Shown here one piece after another: positions 43,006-51,238 of a DNA stretch of 64,000 nucleotides. A model generated the notes under the pieces. The model was not told where the DNA came from and made no database searches. It saw nothing but the letters and a program-made list of their open reading frames with translations. The translations under genes were made by a program, and so were the position numbers. Numbering within the stretch: the first letter of the stretch is position 1; every line of letters begins with the position of its first letter. The stretch lies in contig NZ_JANUHB010000002.1 of the NCBI RefSeq assembly GCF_024756255.1, forward strand, positions 620,001 through 684,000. Reading direction: 5' to 3'. Source of the stretch: Massilia agilis. GTDB lineage: Bacteria; Pseudomonadota; Gammaproteobacteria; Burkholderiales; Burkholderiaceae_D.

Positions 43006-44127
43006 TCAGACCATCTCGGCAAAGCCGATGCGGTCGGTGGTGGCCGCGCGCGCGGCCTCGACGCTGACCTTGTGCGCGGACAGCAGCCGCTCCAGCGCCG
43101 AATTCATGGTGTGGCTTTGCGGGACGCGTCCGGCGTTCAGGTGCTCGCGGATCGCGCCCAGGTCGCCGCCTTCGAGCATGCGCGCCACGGCCGGCTCGAG
43201 GGTCAGGCACTCGGTGGCCAGGTGGTAGCGGTTGCCTTCCAGGGACGGCAGCAGCGCCTGGCACAGCACGCCGCGCAGCGCGTGCGCCAGTGCCTGGGTC
43301 TGCGCTTCGTCGTTGCCGAGCAGGCGCATCATCTTTTGCAAGCCAAGCTCGGTCGAGCGCGCGTGCAGCGAGGCCAGCACCAGCGGCCCCGATTCGGCCA
43401 GCGCCAGCGCCTCCTGCGCGGTCTGCGCATCGCGGATCTCGCCGATCACGATCACGTCCGGGCGCTCGCGCAGCGCGTCCAACGCACCCAGGTAGTAGCT
43501 GCCCACGTCGCCGTCCACGCCCACCTCGCGCTGGGTGACGATGCACTTGCGCTGGGGGATCAGGGTCTCCACCGGGTCCTCGATGGTGATGATGTGGCCC
43601 GAGCGGCACTTGTTGATCTCGTCGACCATCGAGGCGATGGTGGTGGACTTGCCCTGGCAGGTGTCGCCGATGATCAGCACCAGGCCGTTGGTCAGGCGCG
43701 CGAACTCCTGCTCGTCCGCGTGCAGGTCCAGTTCGGCCAGCGCCAGCGGCTCCTTGGGAAAGCGCCGGATCACGCAGCCCAGCCGCTTCTTGCCCTGGAA
43801 GCTGAAGCAGTTGGCGCGGATGCGCGCGGTATGCAGGTCGATCGAGCGGTCGAACGCGCGCTCCTCGATCCGCTCGGCCCAGTTGGGCTCGATCACCTCG
43901 AAGAATTCCTCCAGCTCCTCGCGCGTGATGGGCGAGTCGGTCACCGCCACCAGCCCCTTCGGCTGGCGCAGCATCAGCGGGCTGTTCTGGTGGATGATGA
44001 TGTCAGAGAACACCAGCCGCGAGTTCAGCAAGTGCAGGATCTGCTCGACCAGGGTGCCGAACACCGGATGGTCTTCGTTCTCGATGTACGAGAGAGTGGG
44101 AATCTGCGAGGACTGGTGGTATTCCAT
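43006..44127 (-). CDS. Orphan PilT/PilU-like type IV pilus ATPase
   Basis: The protein is 373 residues from the ATG at 44127; the frame is open 38 codons further. It is a secretion/twitching ATPase: N-terminal PAS-like domain (SDIIIHQNSPLMLRQPKGL), Walker A GDTCQGKSTT with Lys160, Asp-box IITIEDPVETL, and Walker B VIVIGEIRDAQTAQEAL followed by ASLHARS. The P-loop keeps GKST but has Cys-Gln in place of the usual Gly-Ser, and HARS stands where PilT has HTNS. It therefore looks like a divergent paralog. No other pilus gene is in the window. It converges on the triheme cytochrome gene with no gap. Confidence 0.85.
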   Translation of the reverse strand: MEYHQSSQIPTLSYIENEDHPVFGTLVEQILHLLNSRLVFSDIIIHQNSPLMLRQPKGLVAVTDSPITREELEEFFEVIEPNWAERIEERAFDRSIDLHTARIRANCFSFQGKKRLGCVIRRFPKEPLALAELDLHADEQEFARLTNGLVLIIGDTCQGKSTTIASMVDEINKCRSGHIITIEDPVETLIPQRKCIVTQREVGVDGDVGSYYLGALDALRERPDVIVIGEIRDAQTAQEALALAESGPLVLASLHARSTELGLQKMMRLLGNDEAQTQALAHALRGVLCQALLPSLEGNRYHLATECLTLEPAVARMLEGGDLGAIREHLNAGRVPQSHTMNSALERLLSAHKVSVEAARAATTDRIGFAEMV

Positions 44128-44206
44128 TGGCGCTGCCGGCGTGGTCTGCAATGGGCCAATTATAAAACCAGCCACGCCGGAAGTTGCACTCTTGAAAGAA
44201 AAATGT

Positions 44207-44680
44207 TCAGCGTGACATGGCGGCAACGACGCGGTCGCCAAACAGCACGGTCGCCACGCCCGCCACCATCACCAGCGCGCCGAACATGCGCACGCCCGAC
44301 ACCCTGCGCACGGCCATGTGGATCAGGCCGAACTGGTCGATCGCCATCGAGGTGAGCAGCTGGGCAGCGATCACCAGCACCACCAGGTTCAGCAGGCCAA
44401 TGCGCGGCGCCAGGTACACGCTGCCGAACACGAAGCTGGCGCCCAGCAGGCCGCCGGCGTACTTCCACAGCGGCTGGCCGGCCATCAGCGCCAGCGTGCC
44501 GGGCGCGCCGCCGCGCAGTACGACCAGCAGCGCCAGCGCGACTGTGCCGACCGAGAACGACACCAGCGCGGCCAGCACCGAATCGGCGCCCAGGCCGAGC
44601 GCCAGCTGGCCGTTGACGGCCGCCTGCACCGAGATCGCCACGCCCACGCACAGGGCCATCAAAAACAACATCACGTTCAC
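44207..44680 (-). CDS. Small DMT-family membrane protein (YdcZ/DUF606)
   Basis: About 157 residues from GTG 44680 (AAGAGG 6 bp upstream), or 154 from ATG 44671. Five hydrophobic segments cover nearly the whole length: MALCVGVAISVQAAVNGQL at the start, SVLAALVSFSVGTVALALLV, LLGASFVFGSVYL, LLNLVVLVIAAQLL and MFGALVMVAGVATVLFG. This is the DUF606/YdcZ family of half-size drug/metabolite-type transporters. The substrate is unknown. Members often work as pairs, but only one copy is seen here. Confidence 0.82.
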   Translation of the reverse strand: MNVMLFLMALCVGVAISVQAAVNGQLALGLGADSVLAALVSFSVGTVALALLVVLRGGAPGTLALMAGQPLWKYAGGLLGASFVFGSVYLAPRIGLLNLVVLVIAAQLLTSMAIDQFGLIHMAVRRVSGVRMFGALVMVAGVATVLFGDRVVAAMSR

Positions 44681-44810
44681 ACAACACCTCTTGAGCAACA
44701 GCGGGACAAAGCGCGGATTGTACGATGCACCGGCGCGGTGCGTGCAAACCTTTGCAAAATGCCCAGCTCGGTGGCAGCATATTTACATTGTTATTCCTTA
44801 GGAGGCGATC

Positions 44811-45485
44811 ATGCGCCGCCTTGCCCTTGCCTGCACCCTGGCGCTGCCCTGCGCCGCCCATGCCGCGGATGACTTCATCGCGCGCTGCGAACGCGAAATG
44901 AAGCCGGTGTTCGAGGTGCGCGCGCGGGAAGCGAAGTTCGACCTGTCCACCTCGCTGTCCAGCCGCGTGCTCAACACCAAGGTCAGCTACGGCGCCGCCG
45001 CCCAGCTGACCATGGGGATGACCTCCGGGACGCACCGCACCGAGATCGGCATCGATGGCCCGTCCATGCTCGACGCGGCGCACCGGCGCGAATGCGTCGC
45101 CCCGCGCATCTACGTGGACCTGGCGTACGAGCCGCTGCGTGTGTTCGTGGCGCGCGAATTCCACCAGCAGTCGTGCGCCTACCGCACCGTCTATGAACAC
45201 GAGATGCGCCACGTGCAGGTGTACCGCGACAACCTGCCGGTGCTCGAGCGCCACGTGCGCGAGGCACTCGAGCAGCGCTACGCGGGCCGGCCGCTGTACG
45301 GCGCGCCCGGCACTGGCCTGGCCAGACTGGAGAGCGACGTGGACAACTGGCTGCGCCCCTTCATCAAGGCCGAGCTGGCGGCGGTCGAGCGCCAGCAGCT
45401 GGCGCTCGATTCGCCCGAAGAGACGTTCCGGCTGTCGCACGCCTGCCTGGGGGAAGTGGAGGCCGCGATGGGTAGCAGCTTCTGA
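44811..45485 (+). CDS. Secreted HExxH protein of unknown function
   Basis: The protein is 224 residues from ATG 44811, which has a strong TTAGGAGGCGATC site. The signal peptide is about 1-19 (ending AHA). Residues 130-134 are HEMRH within YEHEMRHVQVYRDNL, a possible zinc-binding helix like that of DUF922-type putative proteases. Four Cys in the mature part (CERE, RRECVAPR, QSCAYR, HACLGE) could form disulfides in the periplasm. I do not recognise the family with certainty, and protease activity is unproven. It is divergent from the DMT gene. Confidence 0.7.
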   Translation: MRRLALACTLALPCAAHAADDFIARCEREMKPVFEVRAREAKFDLSTSLSSRVLNTKVSYGAAAQLTMGMTSGTHRTEIGIDGPSMLDAAHRRECVAPRIYVDLAYEPLRVFVAREFHQQSCAYRTVYEHEMRHVQVYRDNLPVLERHVREALEQRYAGRPLYGAPGTGLARLESDVDNWLRPFIKAELAAVERQQLALDSPEETFRLSHACLGEVEAAMGSSF

Positions 45486-45612
45486 AGACCCGTTCGTCCC
45501 GGCCCCATGCAGCCTGGTCCTTGCCGGCTGCAGTTCGTCGCAAAATGCCGCCGCCTGGGCCCGCGCAAGCTTACGATTGCAGCATCAATAACAACACCTG
45601 GAGAACCCGACC

Positions 45613-46374
45613 ATGAACCACGCTTTCACCCGCCGCCAGCTCCTGCTTGCCGCCAGCACCCTCGCCCTCGCGGCGCCCGCCTTCGCCTTCGGCTTTGGCT
45701 TTGGCCACGAGACCGTCAAGGGCAGCGGCCACGTCAGCAAGCAGGCGCGCCAGGTGGCGCACTTCACGGGTCTGGCGCTGTCCGTGCCGGGCGACGTCGA
45801 GCTGCACACCGGCACGGCTGAAGGCGTGAGCATCGAGGCCGACGACAACCTGCTGCCGCTGATCGAAACGGTGGTCGAAAACGGCACGCTGAAGATCCGC
45901 CCGGTGCACGACAACATGCAGCTGCGCCCGCACACGCTGCACATCACCGTCAACGCGCGCGAGATCGACCAGCTCAAGCTGGGCGGCTCGGGTTCGATCA
46001 ATGCGGACGACCTGCGCGCCCGCAAGCTGGAGATGTCGCTGGGCGGCTCGGGCTCGATCAAGGCGCGCTCGGTGCAGGCCGACGAGGTCGAGGTGCACGT
46101 GGCTGGCAGCGGCGACCTGTCCGCCGCCGGCGGCACGGCCGGCCGCCTGGAAGTCAAGCTGGCCGGGTCGGGCGACGTCGACCTGGGCAAGGTCAAGGCG
46201 GGCGACGTCAAGGTGCAGGGCGCCGGTTCGGGCACCACCACCGTGTGGGCGCTCAACACGCTGTCGGCGAAACTGGCCGGCTCCGGCGACGTGAACTACT
46301 ACGGCGATCCGCGCGTCACCCGCACCGTGGTGGGCTCGTCGGACGTGCGCCGCGCCGGTCCGGCGCCGCGCTGA
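45613..46374 (+). CDS. Secreted GIN-domain protein (DUF2807)
   Basis: A 253-residue protein. The N-terminus MNHAFTRRQLLLAASTLALA looks like a twin-arginine or Sec signal peptide. The mature part is a right-handed parallel beta-helix of the GIN/DUF2807 type, with repeated motifs LKLGGSGSINADDL, MSLGGSGSIKARSV, VHVAGSGDLSAAG, VKLAGSGDVDLG and AKLAGSGDVNYYG spaced about 21-22 residues apart. Such proteins are common cell-envelope proteins of unknown role, often near stress genes. A CCTGGAGAA site precedes the ATG. A REP pair follows its stop. Confidence 0.85.
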   Translation: MNHAFTRRQLLLAASTLALAAPAFAFGFGFGHETVKGSGHVSKQARQVAHFTGLALSVPGDVELHTGTAEGVSIEADDNLLPLIETVVENGTLKIRPVHDNMQLRPHTLHITVNAREIDQLKLGGSGSINADDLRARKLEMSLGGSGSIKARSVQADEVEVHVAGSGDLSAAGGTAGRLEVKLAGSGDVDLGKVKAGDVKVQGAGSGTTTVWALNTLSAKLAGSGDVNYYGDPRVTRTVVGSSDVRRAGPAPR

Positions 46375-46388
46375 AAAATGAAAACCCG

Positions 46389-46472
46389 GTAGGGTGGGCA
46401 GCTTGTCTGCCCACGCGTTCAGTCCAGGCTAACGCCGCCTGAACGCGTGGGCGGGAGACCCGCCCACCCTAC
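46389..46472. repeat. Inverted pair of REP-like elements (family A), heads outward
   Basis: The left unit is GTAGGGTGGGCAGCTTGTCT and onward to GCCCACGCGTTCA. The right unit is the inverse, starting TGAACGCGTGGGC at 46439 and ending CCCACCCTAC. The 84-bp pair fills the gap between the convergent GIN-domain and copper-chaperone genes. Confidence 0.9.
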
Positions 46473-46492
46473 ACGGGCAAATCCCGCCTGCC

Positions 46493-46936
46493 TTACTTCG
46501 GCGGCTGGTAGGCGATCGGCTTGACCGCCACCGATACCTGCACTTCCTGGCGCTTGTTGGCGGCGCCTTCCACCACCAGCGTCAGCGGCACGCTGTCGCC
46601 TTCCTTGAGCTGCTGCTTCAGCCCGAACAGCATCACGTGGTAACCGCCGGGTCCCAGCACCACATCCTGCCCGGCCGGCAGCGCCAGCGATTCCACCGCG
46701 TGCATCCGCATGGTCTGGCCCTGCATCTGCATTTCGTGCAGCTCGGCGTTGGCGGCCAGCGGCGTACGCACCGCCACCAGCTTTGCCGGCGCAGCCGAGC
46801 GCACGCGCATGAACGCGCCCGCGCTTTTCTGCTGCGGCACGGTGGCGCGGATCCACGCATCGCTGACCGATACCTGGGCCAGCGCCGCGCTCGAGTACAG
46901 CACGCCGGCGGCCAGTGCTAGAAGTGTCTTCCTCAT
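46493..46936 (-). CDS. Periplasmic copper chaperone PCu(A)C
   Basis: A 147-residue protein with a signal peptide of about 1-20 (ending ALA). It has the Cu(I)-binding motif of the PCuAC family, H-M-x10-M-x21-H-x-M: HEMQMQGQTMRMHAV supplies the first ligands and GGYHVMLFGL the last. PCuAC proteins deliver copper to the Cu-A centre of cytochrome c oxidase with Sco. No Sco or oxidase genes are in the window. It is probably a single gene or the end of a unit with yaeQ upstream. Confidence 0.9.
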   Translation of the reverse strand: MRKTLLALAAGVLYSSAALAQVSVSDAWIRATVPQQKSAGAFMRVRSAAPAKLVAVRTPLAANAELHEMQMQGQTMRMHAVESLALPAGQDVVLGPGGYHVMLFGLKQQLKEGDSVPLTLVVEGAANKRQEVQVSVAVKPIAYQPPK

Positions 46937-46978
46937 GGGCTTCCCCTTGTAAGTGATCGCGTCGATTATAGCCGCGCT

Positions 46979-47521
46979 TTACGGGGCGCCGTGCCAGTAC
47001 TCGCGCTCGATGAGCACGGTGTCGGCGCCATCGGTGATCCACACCTGGCCGTCCTGTACCGTCACCTGCAGCTGCATGCCGCGCTTGGCCAGCTTTTCCA
47101 GGGCCTGGCTGGCCTCGGCCGGCACGTTGACGACCGTGACGTTATGGGCGCGCCCGAGCTTGCCCGACAGGCCCCTGAACCACACCTGGCTGGCGGTGCT
47201 GTAGCTGTACACGAACACCCGGTCGGCGCGCGCCGACGCCTTCATGATGCGCTTGTCGTCCGGCTGGCCGACCTCGATCCAGGTCTTGAGCGCCCCGGTC
47301 AGGTCCTTTTCCCACAGGTCTGGCTCGTCGGTATCGAACAGGCCCTTGGTGAAAACCAGCCCCTCGCTCGCGTGCAGCGCGAAGGCCAGCACGCGGATCA
47401 TCACCCGCTCGTCGGTCTCGGACGGGTGGCGCGCGATGGTGAGGGTGTGGTCCTGGTAGTAGTTGCGGTCCATGTCCGCGATCTGCAGGTCCGCCTTGTA
47501 GATGGTTGCTTTGAGGGCCAT
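46979..47521 (-). CDS. yaeQ: YaeQ-family protein
   Basis: The protein is 180 residues from the ATG at 47521 (MALKATIYKADLQIADMDRN), the canonical family start; 78 codons of open frame upstream are not family-like. Conserved parts are ARHPSETDERVMIRVLAFAL, DEPDLWEKDLTGALKTWIEVGQPD and VWITDGADTVLIEREYW. The YaeQ fold is related to PD-(D/E)XK nucleases. Its role is unclear; it was once reported to suppress RfaH defects. It is divergent from the phasin gene. Confidence 0.92.
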   Translation of the reverse strand: MALKATIYKADLQIADMDRNYYQDHTLTIARHPSETDERVMIRVLAFALHASEGLVFTKGLFDTDEPDLWEKDLTGALKTWIEVGQPDDKRIMKASARADRVFVYSYSTASQVWFRGLSGKLGRAHNVTVVNVPAEASQALEKLAKRGMQLQVTVQDGQVWITDGADTVLIEREYWHGAP

Positions 47522-47693
47522 TGAAAACGATTCGTATGAGTGGCGCAGCCCGCTATTGTCGCACGCCACGTCCCCTGCCGCCATGCCTGCCGTCCCGCTG
47601 GCCTTGAGCCAAACCGGGTGGCCGTGCGATTGCGCGAACTTGGCGCGGCAAACAGCGTCTATTGGACTCGTTTTCAGCGCGCACACCCGCCAG

Positions 47694-47727
47694 CGGCGGT
47701 CCAAACACGATACGGCGGTCCAAACAC
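47694..47727 (+). promoter_or_regulatory. Tandem 15-bp direct repeats before the phasin gene
   Basis: Two identical copies of CGGCGGTCCAAACAC (47694-47708 and 47713-47727) lie 19 bp apart, centre to centre. They are 16 bp before the phasin ATG and immediately before its GAGGAAAAC ribosome site. Close to two helical turns in spacing, they could be a regulator site or a small tandem duplication in the leader. Confidence 0.4.
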
Positions 47728-47742
47728 TAGACAGAGGAAAAC

Positions 47743-48177
47743 ATGCAGCCAGCATCTCTCACCAACAACCCGGCCTTGCGCTCCCAGCTCGAAACCCAGG
47801 TCAATTTCCTGACCGAGCTGTCGCACCGCACCTACGACTCGGTGCGCAAGGTCAGCGAACTGAACATGCGCTTCACCCAGCAGTTCGTCGAGGACACAAT
47901 GAACTTCGGGCGCGAGCTGATGAACTGCTCCGACCCGTTCCAGGTCACCTCCACCGCCATCAACCAGCTGCAGCCGGCCACCGAGCACCTGCGCAGCTAC
48001 CAGCGCCAGCTGATGGGCGTGCTGTCCGGCGCCCAGGCCGACTTCTCGCGCACGGCGGAAACCCACATTCCCGAAGCCAGCCGCCAGGCCAGCGCCATGG
48101 CCGACGAAATGGTGCGCAACGCCGCCGCCAACGCGGCCAACGCGGCCGACGTGGGCGCGGCCCACAACCCCACCTGA
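47743..48177 (+). CDS. Phasin-family protein
   Basis: A 144-residue helical protein without a signal peptide. The central helices (QLETQVNFLTELSHRTYDSV, then NMRFTQQFVEDTMNFGREL) match phasin_2-type proteins, which coat polyhydroxyalkanoate granules and link them to the chromosome. The C-terminus is a short Ala/Asn-rich tail. The gene has a good ribosome site and is followed 16 bp later by the hemerythrin gene. No PHA synthase lies nearby. Some phasin-like proteins instead act as general stress proteins, which the neighbours would also fit. Confidence 0.85.
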   Translation: MQPASLTNNPALRSQLETQVNFLTELSHRTYDSVRKVSELNMRFTQQFVEDTMNFGRELMNCSDPFQVTSTAINQLQPATEHLRSYQRQLMGVLSGAQADFSRTAETHIPEASRQASAMADEMVRNAAANAANAADVGAAHNPT

Positions 48178-48193
48178 CGCGGCGGGGCCTGCC

Positions 48194-48742
48194 ATGACCG
48201 CACACGGCAAACACAAGGCCGGCACGCTGGCGCTCGACCTGCTGCGCGGCGAGCACCAGCGCGTGCGCACCCTGTTCGGCGAGTTCGACAGCCTCAAGGG
48301 GCTGGACGACGAGGACGAACGCAAGGCCGAACTGGTGGACGAGATCTGCTACGAGCTCACCTTGCACACCATGATCGAGGAAGAAATCTTCTACCCGGTG
48401 CTGCGCTCGGCGATCGCCGACGACGACCTGATGGACGAGGCCGACGTCGAGCACGCCGGCGCGCGCGAGCTGATCAGCCAGCTCGAGGTGATGTACCCCG
48501 GCGACGACCATTTCGACGCCACGGTGGCGGTGCTGGGCGAAGAAGTCGGGCACCACATGGACAAGGAGGAAGGCGAGATGTTCGACGCCGCACGCCGCGC
48601 CGGCATCGACTTCGAGCGGCTTGGCGAGCAGCTCGCGGCGCGCCGCGCGGAGCTGGAAGAAGACCTGTCCTCGCCCGCCGGCACGATCGACGCGATGGAA
48701 CCGCACGAGGGCGCGCGCCGCGCCCAGCGCCCGCCCGACTAG
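48194..48742 (+). CDS. Hemerythrin HHE-domain protein
   Basis: A 182-residue protein with a four-helix hemerythrin-like domain. Iron-ligand His and Glu residues are placed in HQRVRTLFGEF, HTMIEEEIFYPVL, HAGARELISQLEV and HHMDKEEGEMFDAARRAG. An acidic C-terminal tail follows. This is the HHE family found in bacterial stress loci, proposed to handle oxygen, NO or iron. It lies between the phasin and KGG genes on the same strand. Confidence 0.88.
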   Translation: MTAHGKHKAGTLALDLLRGEHQRVRTLFGEFDSLKGLDDEDERKAELVDEICYELTLHTMIEEEIFYPVLRSAIADDDLMDEADVEHAGARELISQLEVMYPGDDHFDATVAVLGEEVGHHMDKEEGEMFDAARRAGIDFERLGEQLAARRAELEEDLSSPAGTIDAMEPHEGARRAQRPPD

Positions 48743-48841
48743 GTGGAACTATTGAAAAACCGCTCTCTCTAAACCCACGAGCGCGTCACGCCGCGCTCGC
48801 GGCTTTCACCTGACACCGAATGGGCAATCAAGGAGATCGAC

Positions 48842-49198
48842 ATGGCGACAAGTAAGGAAGGCGGCAAGGCCGCGGGCAGCTCGGGCGGCAGCGCGCAGAA
48901 AGGCGGGGCCGGCAGCAGCCAGGGGCCAGCCAAGCGTGGTTTCGCGGCGATGGACCAGGCACAGCAACGCGAAATCGCCAGCAAAGGCGGCCAGGCCGCC
49001 CACCAAAAAGGCACGGCGCACGAATTCGATTCCGAAGAAGCGCGGCGTGCGGGCCAAAAAGGCGGCGAGGCAGTCAGCCGCAACCGCGCCCACATGGCCG
49101 ATATCGGCCGCAAGGGCGGCGAAAGCCGGCAATCGGCACACCGGGCCGCGCAGGCGGCCGCCGCCAAGGGGTCGCGCCAGGGCGGCGACAAAGAATAG
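48842..49198 (+). CDS. KGG-repeat stress protein (GsiB/Con-10-like)
   Basis: A 118-residue, highly hydrophilic, probably disordered protein. Three KGG repeats are visible: RGFAAMDQAQQREIASKGG, HEFDSEEARRAGQKGG and NRAHMADIGRKGGES. The N-terminus is Gly/Ser-rich. Similar proteins are induced by general stress and desiccation in Bacillus (GsiB) and enterics (YmdF). It has a strong AAGGAGATC site and is followed by an intrinsic terminator, so it ends the phasin-hemerythrin-KGG group. Confidence 0.9.
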   Translation: MATSKEGGKAAGSSGGSAQKGGAGSSQGPAKRGFAAMDQAQQREIASKGGQAAHQKGTAHEFDSEEARRAGQKGGEAVSRNRAHMADIGRKGGESRQSAHRAAQAAAAKGSRQGGDKE

Positions 49199-49265
49199 GC
49201 CGCGTTTTTACGTGCACCAATCGCCAGACCCATTTCTTTCATTCCCTTAGCAACCTCATTTTCAC

Positions 49266-49296
49266 GGGCCGCGCCAGCGGGCGGCGGCCCTTTTTT
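49266..49296 (+). terminator. Rho-independent terminator after the KGG gene
   Basis: GGGCCGC at 49266-49272 pairs with GCGGCCC at 49284-49290 and is followed directly by six T. Confidence 0.85.
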
Positions 49297-49323
49297 GTCC
49301 GGGTGTGCTACAGTGCGCGCCCG

Positions 49324-49842
49324 ATGTCTTCCCTTCCCTACCTCACCGCCTACCCGGGAACGCTGCGCGCACAGGCCGCGCAGCTGCTGGCCGAGGGCCG
49401 CCTGGCCGACGTGCTGCGACGGCGCTATCCGCAGGCGCATGAGGTGCGCAGCGACAAGGCGCTGTACCAGTACGTGCAGGAGCTCAGGGAGCGGCACCTG
49501 CGCAACGCCGAACCGGTGTCCAAGGTGGCGTTCGACAGCAAGATCCAGGTGATCCGGCATGCGCTCGGCCTGCATACCGCAATCTCGCGCGTGCAGGGCA
49601 GCAAGCTCAAGGCCAAGCACGAAATCCGCATCGCCACCGTGTTTCGCGAAGGGCCGCCCGAGTTCCTGCGCATGATCACCGTGCACGAGCTGGCGCACCT
49701 GAAGGAAAAGCAGCACGACAAGGCGTTCTACCAACTGTGCTGCGCCATGGAACCCCACTACCACCAGTTCGAATTCGACCTGCGGCTGTACCTCACCCTG
49801 CTCGACCATGGCGGTCCGGCACTATGGGTTGCACAGCGTTAA
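49324..49842 (+). CDS. YgjP-like metallopeptidase (M48-related)
   Basis: The protein is 172 residues from ATG 49324; a start seven codons upstream is also open. The zinc motif HELAHLKEKQH gives His121, Glu122, His125 and a likely third ligand His131, followed by FYQLCCAMEPHYHQFEFDLRLYL. This is the UTP-pyrophosphatase/YgjP-like DUF45 family of cytoplasmic metal-dependent hydrolases. No signal peptide is present. The gene begins about 30 bp after the terminator and is expressed separately. Confidence 0.85.
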   Translation: MSSLPYLTAYPGTLRAQAAQLLAEGRLADVLRRRYPQAHEVRSDKALYQYVQELRERHLRNAEPVSKVAFDSKIQVIRHALGLHTAISRVQGSKLKAKHEIRIATVFREGPPEFLRMITVHELAHLKEKQHDKAFYQLCCAMEPHYHQFEFDLRLYLTLLDHGGPALWVAQR

Positions 49843-49976
49843 TATTTCGCAACAGAAATTAATCGAAATGTAATTATTTGTCGTAAATTTGTCGACAAGA
49901 ACGTTACGCTTCGATACATTCGCGTCTTGCACCAAAAACAACGTATGCATACTGGTGCGCCCAACCCGACACGACG

Positions 49977-51230
49977 ATGTTCCTCCAATCAGATTCGCGC
50001 CTCGGCATGCGTGCCGCGGCATTTGCATTTGGCATGGCGCTGTCCGCAGGCGCGCTGGCCGGGGATGCCGACGCCCCCGGCCTGGTGCTGTCCGGTTTCG
50101 GCACGCTGGGCTATGTGCACTCGACCGAGCGCGAGGCCGATTACACCAACTCGTCGATGAAGGCCAGCGGCGCCGGCTTCACGCGCGCGTGGAGCCCGGA
50201 CGTGGACAGCCGCCTGGGCGCGCAGGCCGACGTGCAGCTGGGGCAGCGCTGGTCGGGCGTGGTGCAGGTGGTGAGCGAGCAGCGGCTGGACCGCCGCTAC
50301 CGGCCGCGCATCGAATGGGCCAACATCCAATTCCAGGTGACGCCGGAACTGGCGCTGCGCGCCGGACGCATCGCCCTGCCCGCGTTCCTGGCCGCCGACT
50401 ACCGCAAGGTCGGCTACGCCTACACCTGGGTGCGCCCGCCGGTCGAGGTCTATGGCTCGCTGCCGCTGCCCAGCAGCGACGGGGTGGACCTGACCTGGCG
50501 CTACCCGCTCGGCGAAATCCGCAACACCACGCAAGCCTTCTTCGGCCGCACCGACATGGGCCTGACGAGCACCACCCACGTGAAGGTGCGCCGCCTGTCC
50601 GGCTTCTCGCAGACTGTCGAGCGCGGGCCGCTGACTGCGCGCCTGTCCGCCCTCACCGCCGACCTGACCCTGGACATCGGGCGCGGCCTGTTCGACGCGC
50701 TCGGCGCCTTCGGCATCGCCGGCGACGCGCTGGCCGGGCGCTACGAGGTCGATCACAAGCGCGCCGCCCTCACCAGCCTGGGGCTGGCCTGGGATCCGGG
50801 CCACTGGTTCATCATGGGCGAGGCCGGCCACACGCACACCGAGTCCTTCCTCGGCACGACCACCAGCATGTACGCCACCGGCGGCCTGCGCCGCGGCGCC
50901 CTCACCCCGTATGCCAGCGTTGCGCGGGTGCGCGCCGACACCCCGACGTCGGACCCGGGCCTGCCGGTGGCCGGCCTGGCCGCGGCGAGCCTGTCCACTG
51001 CCGTCAACCTGAACGTCGGCCTGAACGCGCTGCTGCAGACGATCCCGTCGCAATCGAGCGTGTCGCTGGGCGTGCGCTGGGATGCGCGCCGGGGCGTCGC
51101 GCTCAAGGCGCAGCTCGACCGTGTCACCCCGCGCGACGGCTCGCGCGGCACGCTGATCAATACCCAGCCCGGCTTCGTCCCGGGCCGCCCATTGCAGGTA
51201 GCGAGCCTGGCGCTCGACTTCGTGTTCTAG
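49977..51230 (+). CDS. Outer-membrane porin-like beta-barrel protein
   Basis: A 417-residue protein with a signal peptide of about 1-29 (ending ALA). The mature part alternates hydrophobic and polar residues as in a porin barrel and ends in the terminal Phe of DFVF, the BAM recognition signal. Early strands read LVLSGFGTLGYVHS, then SRLGAQADVQLGQRWSG. The substrate is not evident. The small PstS-like gene starts 8 bp after the stop and the GGDEF-EAL gene follows, so it heads a four-gene unit. The 134-bp upstream region is AT-rich, with a TTGTCGACAA palindrome at 49889-49898. Confidence 0.82.
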   Translation: MFLQSDSRLGMRAAAFAFGMALSAGALAGDADAPGLVLSGFGTLGYVHSTEREADYTNSSMKASGAGFTRAWSPDVDSRLGAQADVQLGQRWSGVVQVVSEQRLDRRYRPRIEWANIQFQVTPELALRAGRIALPAFLAADYRKVGYAYTWVRPPVEVYGSLPLPSSDGVDLTWRYPLGEIRNTTQAFFGRTDMGLTSTTHVKVRRLSGFSQTVERGPLTARLSALTADLTLDIGRGLFDALGAFGIAGDALAGRYEVDHKRAALTSLGLAWDPGHWFIMGEAGHTHTESFLGTTTSMYATGGLRRGALTPYASVARVRADTPTSDPGLPVAGLAAASLSTAVNLNVGLNALLQTIPSQSSVSLGVRWDARRGVALKAQLDRVTPRDGSRGTLINTQPGFVPGRPLQVASLALDFVF

Positions 51231-51238
51231 GACCTGCC

